Source: an uncultured bacterium | Lineage (GTDB): Bacteria; Patescibacteriota; Minisyncoccia; Phycocordibacterales; PALSA-1337 | Direction: 5' to 3' | Length of the DNA stretch: 21,035 nucleotides | Assembly: GCA_903905325.1 (NCBI GenBank) | Contig: CAIVGA010000049.1 | Location: 1-21,035 of the forward strand | Shown: in pieces, positions 6,152 through 14,053 of the stretch | Layout of the letters: each line of letters opens with the position of its first letter | How positions within the stretch are numbered: the stretch's first letter is position 1 | Translations under genes and position numbers: made by a program | Notes under the pieces: model-generated | Seen by the model: the letters and a program-made list of their open reading frames with translations, nothing else | Told to the model about the DNA's origin: nothing | The model's database searches: none

Positions 6152-7291
6152 TTATGAACTTGATGGGAGATCATCCTCTGTTTCTATGAGAATAGAACGG
6201 AAGCGCTCTAGGTCTTCCAAAATAATACCTGCGCCACGCGCTATAGCTGTAAGTGGATCCTCAGCTACAGTCACAGGAAGTTTGAGAGTTTCAATAAGAA
6301 GAGTGTCCAAACCTTTTATAAGAGCCCCGCCACCAACCAAGTGTACACCACGTTTCATAACATCAGAAAGAATTTCTGGTGGAGTTGTTTCCAGAACTTC
6401 TATCGCAGCCTCGAGAAGGGTGTCAATAGATTGGCCCATGGCTTCGCGAATATCCGAATCAGTAATAATGACCTCACGTGGCAAACCAGTGATGAGATCA
6501 CGACCGCGAATAGTTGTCTCTAGAGATTCACCTGGAATGACTGAACCAACAGACATTTTTACTTGCTCTGCCGTTGTCTCGCCGATCAAGATTTTGAATT
6601 CATTTCTAATATAGGAAATAATGTCGTTGTTGAACTTATCACCAGCGATTTTTATATTTTTTGAACGAACAATACCGCCAAGTGAAATAACAGCGATATC
6701 TGTTGTGCCACCACCGATGTCTATGATCATCGAACCAACAGGATCGTGAACTGGTAATCTTATGCCAATAGCTCCAGCCATTGGTTGTTCAACTATATAT
6801 ACCTCGCGAGCTCCGGCGTTTTTTGTAGCATCTCGCACGGCGCGGACTTCTACGTTGGTCACACCAGAAGGAACTCCGACTACTACTCTCGGACCAAGGA
6901 ATTTCTTTGGCATAAATTCACCTGCTCGACGAATGAAATACGAAAGCATTTCTTCTGTCACTTCAAAATCAGAAATCACTCCATCTACTAGTGGACGCAC
7001 AGCCGTGATGTGTGCAGGTGTACGACCAAGCATGTCTTTGGCAGTATGACCGACCGCGACAACTTGACCAGTCTTTTGATTTACCGCCACAACCGATGGT
7101 TCATTTACAACAATCCCTTTATCACGAACATAAACCAGAGTATTAGCAGTTCCAAGGTCTATACCTATGTCATTGGAGAATTTATTAAAGAAAGCTTCTT
7201 TGTGTGCCTTAAAATTGAGCTTTTGAGCTGGCTTTAGGTGTTTATCTTGCGTATTTGTACGTGGATTTTCTGGATGTGATTTCAAAGCCAT
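6152..7291 (-). CDS. mreB: Actin-like cell-shape protein MreB (paralogue 2, mreBCD operon)
   Basis: A 379-residue bacterial actin. ATP-binding motifs are intact: GIDLGTANTLVYV (phosphate 1), DIGGGTTDIAVISLGG (phosphate 2) and HLVGGGALIKGL (adenosine). It forms membrane-bound filaments that direct the elongasome. Compared with the usual ~345 residues it has a ~40-residue N-terminal extension (MALKSHPENPRTNTQ...), polar and charged, before the first motif; no later in-frame ATG gives a better start. It heads the mreB-mreC-mreD-mrdA operon. The 135-bp gap to proS contains a GC-rich hairpin and possible -10 sequences (TATAAA at 7347 to 7342), so it probably has its own promoter with a short leader. 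A second MreB lies at 11507-12520. Confidence 0.95.
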   Translation of the reverse strand: MALKSHPENPRTNTQDKHLKPAQKLNFKAHKEAFFNKFSNDIGIDLGTANTLVYVRDKGIVVNEPSVVAVNQKTGQVVAVGHTAKDMLGRTPAHITAVRPLVDGVISDFEVTEEMLSYFIRRAGEFMPKKFLGPRVVVGVPSGVTNVEVRAVRDATKNAGAREVYIVEQPMAGAIGIRLPVHDPVGSMIIDIGGGTTDIAVISLGGIVRSKNIKIAGDKFNNDIISYIRNEFKILIGETTAEQVKMSVGSVIPGESLETTIRGRDLITGLPREVIITDSDIREAMGQSIDTLLEAAIEVLETTPPEILSDVMKRGVHLVGGGALIKGLDTLLIETLKLPVTVAEDPLTAIARGAGIILEDLERFRSILIETEDDLPSSS

Positions 7292-7362
7292 AGTGAGTGT
7301 ACCTTACCATAAAGTGGCTATGGACTTCAATGGGGAGGTATTTTATACGCGTTGTAACTTCA

Positions 7363-7398
7363 GGGCCCAGTGCGGAATCTTCGGATTCCACTGGCCCC
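7363..7398. terminator. GC-rich hairpin between proS and mreB
   Basis: GGAATC (7374-7379) and GATTCC (7384-7389) pair around a 4-base TTCG loop closed by C-G on the plus strand (CGAA on the minus strand). The stem continues through a 2-nt bulge with CCAGT against ACTGG and then GGG against CCC. It is by far the most GC-rich short stretch in the window. It lies 28 bp after the proS stop and before the mreB start. No U-run follows on the minus strand, so it may act as a terminator without a U-tract, a processing site or an mRNA-end stabiliser. Confidence 0.5.
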
Positions 7399-7426
7399 TT
7401 ATGCTTTTCCAAATTTTTCAAGAGTA

Positions 7427-8707
7427 CTATAGAGAACTAATGGGACGTATTTCAACTTTCCCTGTCGCACGGTTTTTTACTTCAACAGAGCCGGCGTCGC
7501 CCTCACTACCGTTTTTCGCTAGTGTTTTTTCACTTATCACATATCTTAAAGGAATTCCGATCAAGTCAGAATCTGAGAATTTTTCACCGGCGGTAGCATC
7601 ACGATCATCATAGAGAACTTCGATGCCACGCGCGGTCAATTTTTCATATAAAACATCGGCGGCTTCCGAGACTTTTCCATTCTTATCAAATAGCGCTACG
7701 AGATGCACAGCAAAAGGCGCCACAGCTTCTGGCCAGACCAAACCTTTTTCATCCGCCATAAGCTCAACAATAGTACCCATCAAGCGCCCAGGCCCCATAC
7801 CATAACTACTCATTTCAACAGGTATAGACTTCCCTTTTTCGTCTTGATAAACGAGACCGAGGGCTTCAGAAAAACGTGTACCGAGCTTAAAGATATTTCC
7901 AACTTCGACAGCCTTCTTCTCAACAAGATCAGCACGCTTGATACCAAGGTCTGTGAGAACTTCGTCATTCAAAACTTCTTTATTGACAGCAATCTTAATC
8001 TGGCCTTGGCCATTTTTTTCTGCTCCTTCGTATACATATATAGTATCCTCACCAGCCTCCGTCAAAGTCTGGAATTCATGAGAATATTTTGAAAATAAAC
8101 CTCCGCTAGCAAATGTCATATAGGTTTTATCACCAATACCTAGACGGTTGAACACATTAACATAAGCCTGCTGAGCCTTTTCATAAAAGGCATCACGCTC
8201 GGCAACGTCACGCGAAAAAGCATATAAATCCTTCATTAGAAATTCACGACCACGCATAATGCCAGATTTGGCACGAACTTCATTACGAAACTTCGTCTGG
8301 AACTGATAAACAGCACGAGGTAAATCGCGGAATGAGCGAATATGATCCTTCATGAGTTGAGTCAAAGGTTCCTCATGAGTTATGGCTAGACCGAGATCTG
8401 TACCATTTTGCAACTTCGTCTTAAACCATATATCAACCTTTTTATCATCCCAACGATCTGTTGCTTCCCAAATTTTCTTATCTTGCAAAGCCGTGAGAGA
8501 AAGTTCGACGCCACCGATAGCATTCATTTCTTCACGGATAATTCCGACGATCTTATTCAACGTGCGTAATCCAAGTGGCAAAAAATCATAAACACCAGCC
8601 ATTTCCTTGTTCACATATCCAGCACGAATAAGAAGTTGCGCATTCTTGGCAACTTCGTCTTTTGGTGCTTCGTGTCGTGTCTTTGTAAAAAGTTGTGATT
8701 GTTTCAT
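7427..8707 (-). CDS. proS: Prolyl-tRNA synthetase, short form without editing domain
   Basis: A 426-residue class II synthetase that charges tRNA-Pro. Motif 1 region: AGVYDFLPLGLRTLNKI with IREEMNAIGGVEL; motif 2: KFRNEVRAKSGIMRGREFLM; motif 3: MSSYGMGPGRLMGTIVE. The C-terminal anticodon-binding domain starts near VAPFAVHLVAL. Most bacterial ProRS are ~570 residues with a ~180-residue INS editing domain between motifs 2 and 3 that removes Ala from tRNA-Pro. Here motifs 2 and 3 are joined by a short segment (~100 residues including QIKIAVNKEVLNDEVL), so INS is absent. Any editing would have to be done in trans. The gene follows a small unknown gene by 27 bp. Confidence 0.93.
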   Translation of the reverse strand: MKQSQLFTKTRHEAPKDEVAKNAQLLIRAGYVNKEMAGVYDFLPLGLRTLNKIVGIIREEMNAIGGVELSLTALQDKKIWEATDRWDDKKVDIWFKTKLQNGTDLGLAITHEEPLTQLMKDHIRSFRDLPRAVYQFQTKFRNEVRAKSGIMRGREFLMKDLYAFSRDVAERDAFYEKAQQAYVNVFNRLGIGDKTYMTFASGGLFSKYSHEFQTLTEAGEDTIYVYEGAEKNGQGQIKIAVNKEVLNDEVLTDLGIKRADLVEKKAVEVGNIFKLGTRFSEALGLVYQDEKGKSIPVEMSSYGMGPGRLMGTIVELMADEKGLVWPEAVAPFAVHLVALFDKNGKVSEAADVLYEKLTARGIEVLYDDRDATAGEKFSDSDLIGIPLRYVISEKTLAKNGSEGDAGSVEVKNRATGKVEIRPISSL

Positions 8708-8734
8708 TGAAAATAATGCGAAGTATTAATATAT

Positions 8735-9049
8735 TTATCCCATTAATTTAATAATTTCCCTTACCGCCACAGCTTTCTTTGGTTCATTTTTCTCTGCCAT
8801 ACCCTCAGCATAGTCTCTTAATAGATGAGAATTTTCTCTGATAACAAACAGAAATGCTGCTGCATGATCTTTAATCCACGCCGCTTTATTCTCTGTTGTA
8901 AGTTTATCCGGTCCAACGGAAGCCTTAATAACGTCAATCTCCAAAAAAATATACGCCTTCCTATTTTCTTCAGCCTCAGGATCAAAAAACTCGCTGTCAT
9001 CCTGCAGTGTATTTATTGGGGACTCCCCCATTTCGAATCCTTGTTTCAT
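8735..9049 (-). CDS. Small uncharacterised acidic protein
   Basis: I do not recognise a family. From the ATG at 9049 the product is 104 residues; an in-frame ATG at 9055 would add two, but it abuts the -10 box, so the inner ATG is preferred. The first ~30 residues are acidic and probably flexible (DDSEFFDPEAEENRK). The rest looks helical: YIFLEIDVIKAS, ENKAAWIKDHAAAFLFVIRE, LLRDYAEGMAEKNEPKKA and a final VREIIKLM. There is no signal peptide or membrane segment. It sits between rseP and proS, downstream of frr, with its own apparent promoter. Codon and base use are like the neighbours. It is probably a real gene, as it fills the gap and has a promoter; function unknown. Confidence 0.7.
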   Translation of the reverse strand: MKQGFEMGESPINTLQDDSEFFDPEAEENRKAYIFLEIDVIKASVGPDKLTTENKAAWIKDHAAAFLFVIRENSHLLRDYAEGMAEKNEPKKAVAVREIIKLMG

Positions 9050-9055
9050 AGACAT

Positions 9056-9084
9056 ATATTACTACGACTAGCTTATTTTACCAA
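9056..9084 (-). promoter_or_regulatory. Promoter of the small unknown gene, leaderless type
   Basis: On the minus strand TTGGTA (9084 to 9079, 4 of 6) and TAATAT (9061 to 9056, 4 of 6) are 17 bp apart, and the -10 is exactly 6 bp before the ATG at 9049. Confidence 0.45.
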
Positions 9085-9089
9085 CTACC

Positions 9090-10196
9090 TTATTTTACCA
9101 ACTTCAAAATATCCTTATAGGTAACAAGAACCATAAGAGCTATGATCAAAGCAAAGCCGACAGTATTAACCATATTTGTGATACGAGGAGAAATTGGACG
9201 ACGGATAATAGCTTCTATTGCTACAAACAATATACGTCCGCCATCGAGTGCTGGAAATGGTATGAGATTGATAATACCGAGATTGATAGAGATAAGAGCA
9301 GTAACCATCAAAAGGAATGTGAAGCCGAGTCCCGCCGCATCACCGACAATGCCCGCAATTCCGATTGGACCAGAAACTGAAGAGAAATCCGCTGTACCAC
9401 GAAATACAGTGATAATAAACATCACAAGGCCAACTATTGTAGTTTTGATCATTTCATAAGTGTAATGAAAACCTTCGATAATAGATGACCAAAATGGAAG
9501 TTTGATATCGACAACATTATTCATGGCAATACCAATGGCATATTTACCCACAGGTACTCCTGTCATACCTAGAGTAGGAGTAATTTCTATATTTTTACTA
9601 ACACCTTTGTGTACATCAACAATAGTCACAGGATTTCCTTGGCTGTTTTGAATAGTAGCTTGAATCTGGTCGATAGAAAATCCGCCACCGATAACATCAC
9701 CAACTTTAATTCCAGCATCATATGCTGGTGTTTTTTCTGGCACGTCTGTAACCATGATTCTAGAATTACTGAAATGATCAGAATATTTTTCAAATCCATC
9801 TGGTGTAGCTGCCACTCCGATATAGAAGACGCTAATATAAAGAAGACACGCAAAAAGTAGATTGAAAACAATTCCTGCTACTAAAACTATAGCTTGTTGC
9901 CAACGTGGTTTGTGAACAAAACTTCTATGAGAATCTGGACCATGGGTATTTTCCTCGTCTGGATTTTCTCCAAATATTTTCACATAACCACCAAAAGGAA
10001 TGGCGCGTATAGAATACTCTGTGTTACTAGTCGGACTTCCTTTTTTTACTAGAAATTTCCACGAAAATAACTTTGGTCCAAAACCTATAGCGAAAGCATC
10101 TATTCTTATTCCGTAGGCCCAAGCCGCCAAAAAATGACCGAATTCATGAACGAAGATAAGGACTGCCAGTACGATTATAAAAATGACGATTGTCAT
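9090..10196 (-). CDS. rseP: Site-2 intramembrane zinc metalloprotease, RseP family (M50)
   Basis: A 368-residue membrane protease. The first helix carries the zinc-binding HEFGH (residues ~18-22) within LIFVHEFGHFLAAWAYG. One PDZ domain spans about 135-215 (PAYDAGIKVGDVIGG is its core). The C-terminal helix pair has the third zinc ligand in NLIPFPALDGGRILF. E. coli RseP has two PDZ domains and ~450 residues; the single-PDZ, ~370-residue form is common in other phyla. It cleaves membrane-embedded substrates such as anti-sigma factors or signal-peptide remnants; the substrate here is unknown. It follows frr by 38 bp, as in the widespread frr-...-rseP-proS cluster, but uppS, cdsA and dxr, which often lie between, are missing. 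No SD or -10 immediately precedes it, so it is probably read from the frr promoter. Confidence 0.93.
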   Translation of the reverse strand: MTIVIFIIVLAVLIFVHEFGHFLAAWAYGIRIDAFAIGFGPKLFSWKFLVKKGSPTSNTEYSIRAIPFGGYVKIFGENPDEENTHGPDSHRSFVHKPRWQQAIVLVAGIVFNLLFACLLYISVFYIGVAATPDGFEKYSDHFSNSRIMVTDVPEKTPAYDAGIKVGDVIGGGFSIDQIQATIQNSQGNPVTIVDVHKGVSKNIEITPTLGMTGVPVGKYAIGIAMNNVVDIKLPFWSSIIEGFHYTYEMIKTTIVGLVMFIITVFRGTADFSSVSGPIGIAGIVGDAAGLGFTFLLMVTALISINLGIINLIPFPALDGGRILFVAIEAIIRRPISPRITNMVNTVGFALIIALMVLVTYKDILKLVK

Positions 10197-10234
10197 GTGG
10201 TAAAATTTTGTCTATTTGTCTAGTGGCCACACGT

Positions 10235-10786
10235 CTAGCCTACGATTTCTTTTTCTTTCTTAGCAAATAAATCTTCGAGTTTTTTGTTTGTGTCATCTAC
10301 AAGCTTCTGTGTATCACCCTTTAGACGGAAAATCTCATCTTTTCCATAACCACCTTCTTTTTCTTTGGCTGACAAATCTTTGACGATATGATCACGATGC
10401 TGGCGAAGCTGTTTTTTGGCTTCTTCAAGTTTGTCTTTTGCTTGTTTGGCTATAGCTACACGACGTTCTCCTGTAAGTTCAGGAAAATTGAGACGGAGGC
10501 CTTGATCATCTACAACCACCGAAAGTCCGAGATTGGCGATCGTAATAGCTTTTTCTATGTCTTTTGTCTGACTTTTATTCCATGGGGAAATACGTATAGT
10601 CCTAGAACCTTCTATAGTTATAGCTGCGAGCTCTTTTATGTTGACTTGCGCACCAAAAGAATCTACACGAACTGTATCAAGAATAGACGGCGAAGCTTGG
10701 CCAGTGCGAATTTGCATAAACTCTTTTTTGAGCCATTCTTCTACGCCAGTCATTTGTTTTTTAAAAGGGTTGAAATCGTATGCCAT
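10235..10786 (-). CDS. frr: Ribosome recycling factor
   Basis: A 183-residue protein, the normal length (~185) when started at the ATG at 10786; an upstream in-frame ATG at 10810 lies before the -10 box and is rejected. Family motifs are clear: LKKEFMQIRTGQASPSILD near the start, IRISPWNKSQTKDIEKAI in domain II, LRLNFPELTGERR and the long C-terminal helix with KDLSAKEKEGGYGKDEIFR. It works with EF-G to split post-termination ribosomes. It follows the holB-like gene by 7 bp but has its own promoter inside the end of that gene. Confidence 0.95.
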   Translation of the reverse strand: MAYDFNPFKKQMTGVEEWLKKEFMQIRTGQASPSILDTVRVDSFGAQVNIKELAAITIEGSRTIRISPWNKSQTKDIEKAITIANLGLSVVVDDQGLRLNFPELTGERRVAIAKQAKDKLEEAKKQLRQHRDHIVKDLSAKEKEGGYGKDEIFRLKGDTQKLVDDTNKKLEDLFAKKEKEIVG

Positions 10787-10792
10787 ATATAC

Positions 10793-10820
10793 ATTATACA
10801 TTAAGTGCAATAAATTCCAA
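10793..10820 (-). promoter_or_regulatory. frr promoter, leaderless type
   Basis: On the minus strand a perfect TATAAT (10798 to 10793) overlaps the stop codon of the holB-like gene and is exactly 6 bp before the frr ATG at 10786. TTGGAA (10820 to 10815, 4 of 6) is 16 bp upstream. This decides the frr start. Confidence 0.6.
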
Positions 10821-11486
10821 TAGCATCTTTATGGATGGTGCACGATCGTTTAGATAGGTTCTGGCGGCTTGGATTTCTCTCAGCCCCCTTTTTACTCCAC
10901 TCCGATAAATAGTCTCCTCTATAGAGTTTACAAAATCTATAGCATCTTGGTTGGTTTTCTTTTCTTTTGAAATTTCTTCAGTAAGTTTTTTGATTTGGTC
11001 TAGGCGTTTTTGAATTGGAAGTTTGAGGAAATTGGCGGCATCGGTGGTACCAATTTGGGGCGTGAATTTATCATGTGCCAGAATACTTACCCGTGACTTA
11101 ATAGTTGGTAGCAATAAGTGAGCAGATGGAATTATGAGGAAAAAATGTGTATTTCCTGATGGTTCTTCAAGAAGCTTCAGAAGAGCGTTCTGTGCCTCGA
11201 TGGTAATACCATTCATTGTCATGATAAAAATCTTCTTAGCACCAGCCGTTACAGATTTCATTTCGTGTGACGCTTTGAGTTCACGCGCATCATCAATTGT
11301 AAAAGTTTCGTAAGTTCGGTCAAAAAGATCAGGGTTTCCATGCACAGGAATTTTGTGAGCTTTTTCTAAAAATTTGAGGAGTTCGGTATGAGTGTTTTTT
11401 GTCCCACTGTTTATATTATCTGACGAGCCACCAATCAAAACGTAGGCATGGTGAGAGAGGTTGAGTAATTTGAAAGGCTGGTCCAT
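10794..11486 (-). CDS. holB: DNA polymerase III delta-prime-like clamp-loader subunit
   Basis: A 230-residue AAA+-related protein. Best evidence is AKKIFIMTMNGITIEAQNAL with LLKLLEEPSGNTHFFLI, then LLPTIKSR: the sensor/SRx region typical of DnaX and HolB, where the Ser-Arg acts as arginine finger on the neighbouring subunit. The P-loop position (LIGGSSDNINSG) lacks GxxGxGK, as is usual for delta-prime, which does not bind ATP. No zinc-module cysteines are present. The C-terminal collar region is short, compared with 330-odd residues in E. coli HolB. The ATG at 11486 is preferred to 11501 because a TACAAT box lies 6 bp before it. It loads the sliding clamp together with DnaX and delta. It sits between mreB and frr. 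Confidence 0.8.
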   Translation of the reverse strand: MDQPFKLLNLSHHAYVLIGGSSDNINSGTKNTHTELLKFLEKAHKIPVHGNPDLFDRTYETFTIDDARELKASHEMKSVTAGAKKIFIMTMNGITIEAQNALLKLLEEPSGNTHFFLIIPSAHLLLPTIKSRVSILAHDKFTPQIGTTDAANFLKLPIQKRLDQIKKLTEEISKEKKTNQDAIDFVNSIEETIYRSGVKRGLREIQAARTYLNDRAPSIKMLLEFIALNV

Positions 11487-11492
11487 AAGGAC

Positions 11493-11521
11493 ATTGTACA
11501 TTCTTTTTACCTCTTACTCAA
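11493..11521 (-). promoter_or_regulatory. Promoter of the holB-like gene, leaderless type
   Basis: On the minus strand TTGAGT (11521 to 11516, 4 of 6) and TACAAT (11498 to 11493, 5 of 6) are 17 bp apart, with the -10 exactly 6 bp before the ATG at 11486. The -35 lies within the last codons of mreB. Confidence 0.5.
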
Positions 11522-12520
11522 AATCGTCTTCTTGTAGACATCCAAATGTTCGAGAGCTAGACCAGTTCCCTTGGCGACACAAAGCAAAGGATCTTCAGCG
11601 AGACGGGCTTTTACTCCTGTGCGACGAAAGACGAGCTCTGGTAAATTGCGTAGTAAAGATGATCCGCCTGTCATAATAATTCCTTGATCGATAATATCGG
11701 CGGCAAGCTCTGGTGGAGTATCTTGCAAAACATCTTTGATGGCTTTGATCATATCGCGAAGTTCCTTAGAAATAGCTTTAACCATTTCATTGGTTTTGAT
11801 CTCGGTTGAGCGTGGCAAACCTGAGATAAAGTCGCGACCTTTGACTGTCATGACGAGTTCCTGATCAAGTGGAATAGCAGAACCGATATTGATCTTGATA
11901 ATTTCTGCCATGTGCTCACCGATAGCGAGATTGAAAACTTTTTTTATATAATCAGCGATAGCACCGTCAATCTTACTTCCAGCACATTTGACAGAAGTGC
12001 AAGAAACGATACCACCAAGAGAAATGACGGCAACATCGGTTGTTCCGCCACCAATATCTACAACCATGTGCCCGCGAGCTTCGTGAATAGGAATACCTGC
12101 GCCGATAGCCGCGAGAATAGGCTCCTTTACGACATAAGCATTTTTTGCTCCGGCGCGGATAGCTGCCTCGATGACAGCGCGGCGCTCGGTCGAAGTAACA
12201 CTAGCCGGAACAGAGATCATAACGTCAGGTTTGAAAATAGAAAAACGTCCGAGTGCTTTATCGATGAAATAACGAAGCATAGCTTCTGTCACACGGTAGT
12301 CTGCAATAACCCCGTCACGCATCGGACGATATGCCACGATAGAATCTGGAGTACGACCGACCATCTCTTTGGCTTCATTACCAACAGCGAGGACTTTCTT
12401 GTCGATTTCAGAAACTGCCACAACCGAAGGTTCGTTGAGTACAATTCCCTTTCCAGGCACAAAAACAAGGGTATTTGCAGTACCGAGATCAATACCGAGT
12501 TTTGGTGAAAATGGAGACAT
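11507..12520 (-). CDS. mreB: Actin-like protein MreB/Mbl (paralogue 1, beside murA)
   Basis: A 337-residue bacterial actin of standard length. Motifs: LGIDLGTANTLVFV (phosphate 1), DIGGGTTDVAVISLGG (phosphate 2) and GIIMTGGSSLLRNL (adenosine). It differs throughout from the copy at 6152-7291 and lacks that copy's N-terminal extension, so the two are diverged paralogues, not a recent duplication. It is next to murA and away from mreC/mreD, a setting like that of mbl in some Firmicutes, so it may have a partly separate filament role. It starts 36 bp after the murA stop. TATGAT (12541 to 12536) and TATAGT (12536 to 12531) on the minus strand are possible -10 boxes 10-15 bp before the ATG. Confidence 0.95.
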   Translation of the reverse strand: MSPFSPKLGIDLGTANTLVFVPGKGIVLNEPSVVAVSEIDKKVLAVGNEAKEMVGRTPDSIVAYRPMRDGVIADYRVTEAMLRYFIDKALGRFSIFKPDVMISVPASVTSTERRAVIEAAIRAGAKNAYVVKEPILAAIGAGIPIHEARGHMVVDIGGGTTDVAVISLGGIVSCTSVKCAGSKIDGAIADYIKKVFNLAIGEHMAEIIKINIGSAIPLDQELVMTVKGRDFISGLPRSTEIKTNEMVKAISKELRDMIKAIKDVLQDTPPELAADIIDQGIIMTGGSSLLRNLPELVFRRTGVKARLAEDPLLCVAKGTGLALEHLDVYKKTILSKR

Positions 12521-12556
12521 GAATAAGGCGACTATATCATACCTTTTTATCTATAT

Positions 12557-13948
12557 CTATACCCTCTTTATCTTCGCCCCAAAAGCCGTCAATTTCTCCT
12601 CCAACTTCTCATAACCACGATCTATGAGGTGTGCATTACGAACAACAAACTCACCTTTTGCCACCAAAGCCGCCAGAACAATAGCGAAACCAGCGCGTAT
12701 ATCATGAGCAAGGAGTTCAACAGGAACTAGAGTTTTTCCTGAAATTTTATCGTCAGATTTTTGCGACGTACCAACCAATTCCGTCGGTCCAGAAATTTTG
12801 ACCTCTCTTTCGTTCGTAATTTTTATTTTTGCGCCAATCTTTACTAGATCTTCAATATATTTAAACCTTCCTTCAAAAATATTTTCATCAACCTGACTAT
12901 TTCCTGTCACTTGAGTTAAATACGTAACAATCGGTGACTGGAGATCAGTCGGAAAACCAGGAAACTCTCGTGTCTCTATATTAAAAGACTTAAAAGAACA
13001 ATTTGGCCTTACGTTATTTTTTATAATAATAGAATTCTTGTCAGCGGAGATTGGTGCGCCTGAGTCTTGCAAGAAATGTATGAGAGATTCTACATGTTTT
13101 GGTTCACAGTTTTCGATAATCAAATCACGTGTGCACAAAGCTCCTAAAATCGCGAAACTCCCAGTCTCAATACGATCAGGAATGGCTATGTATGGCTTTT
13201 TGTATGTGAGTGATTTAACACCATATATCTCTATCGTTTCAGTACCGACACCTTTTATCTTTGCACCAGAAGCGATTAGCCACTCAGCGACATTAACAAT
13301 TTCAGGCTCTTTGGCACAATTTTTCAAAATAGTTTTTCCATTGCCAATAACCGCGGTCATCATAAGAGTCTCTGTACCACCTACAGAAATTCTGTGAAAG
13401 AAAAATTCAGAACTCTTGAGACCGTTTCCACCGTCACCAGTTTTTGGTGCGGAAATATTATATAAACCGTCCTTGAGCTCAACTTTTGCACCCATGTTCT
13501 TATACCCTTCAATAAAAAGATCTACAGGACGAGCACCGATAACACAACCTCCTGGTGCTGGAAAACTAACCTTACCAAATCTTACCAAAAGTGGGCCAGT
13601 CAAAACAACAGATGCACGCATTCCAGTTGCGAGTTTTGGATCTATATCTGTAGAATTAATTGTGGAGGCATCAATCTCCATAATATGATCGCGCATTACT
13701 TTTCCATTCGTATCGTTATCACCAATCCACTCCACACTTGCTCCAAGTTTTTGCAAAATCAAAGCCATAGTATCGATATCGGCCGTATGAGGAATATTCT
13801 CCAATCTAACTTTTTCTTTGAATAAAACAGTAGCTGCCATAGCTTTTAGAGCGGCATTTTTGGCACCATTGATACGGATTGAGCCTTTAAGAGTTTTTGC
13901 ACCAGCAAGGCCTTGAATAACAAATTTTGTGTTAGTTTCTTTATTCAT
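12557..13948 (-). CDS. murA: UDP-N-acetylglucosamine 1-carboxyvinyltransferase MurA
   Basis: Transfers enolpyruvate from PEP to UDP-GlcNAc, the first committed step of peptidoglycan synthesis. The start at 13948 (MNKETNTKFVIQGLAG) gives 463 residues; a longer frame from 14005 overlaps the promoter. Motifs: RINGAKNAALKAMAA (substrate-binding Lys-Asn), PAPGGCVIGARPVDLF with the catalytic Cys at ~135 (the Cys form, expected to be fosfomycin-sensitive), and FPGFPTDLQSP with the general-base Asp. The two inside-out alpha/beta domains are complete, ending YEKLEEKLTAFGAKI. Family length is ~420, and the extra residues are small loops such as SQKSDDKISGK. First gene of the minus-strand envelope block. 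Confidence 0.95.
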   Translation of the reverse strand: MNKETNTKFVIQGLAGAKTLKGSIRINGAKNAALKAMAATVLFKEKVRLENIPHTADIDTMALILQKLGASVEWIGDNDTNGKVMRDHIMEIDASTINSTDIDPKLATGMRASVVLTGPLLVRFGKVSFPAPGGCVIGARPVDLFIEGYKNMGAKVELKDGLYNISAPKTGDGGNGLKSSEFFFHRISVGGTETLMMTAVIGNGKTILKNCAKEPEIVNVAEWLIASGAKIKGVGTETIEIYGVKSLTYKKPYIAIPDRIETGSFAILGALCTRDLIIENCEPKHVESLIHFLQDSGAPISADKNSIIIKNNVRPNCSFKSFNIETREFPGFPTDLQSPIVTYLTQVTGNSQVDENIFEGRFKYIEDLVKIGAKIKITNEREVKISGPTELVGTSQKSDDKISGKTLVPVELLAHDIRAGFAIVLAALVAKGEFVVRNAHLIDRGYEKLEEKLTAFGAKIKRV

Positions 13949-13961
13949 GCGAGTAAAAACT

Positions 13962-13990
13962 ATTGTAACGGTTTTAGACCAAATTAACAA
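13962..13990 (-). promoter_or_regulatory. murA promoter
   Basis: On the minus strand TTGTTA (13990 to 13985, 4 of 6) and TACAAT (13967 to 13962, 5 of 6) are 17 bp apart. The ATG at 13948 is 13 bp after the -10, giving a leader of only ~7 nt with no SD. This is probably the main promoter of the block. Confidence 0.5.
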
Positions 13991-14053
13991 ACGATCTTTA
14001 AACACAAATACTCTTTTTTATAGCCTAATTTTCAATGCTGTGCTCAATACTGA

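Noticed and set aside
6186..6614. A 142-residue open frame on the plus strand
   Set aside because: It is the antisense shadow of mreB, whose motifs are unambiguous; the same holds for the other plus-strand frames over the minus-strand block.
11912..12508. A 198-residue open frame on the plus strand
   Set aside because: Antisense shadow of the second mreB gene; low-complexity translation and no known motif.
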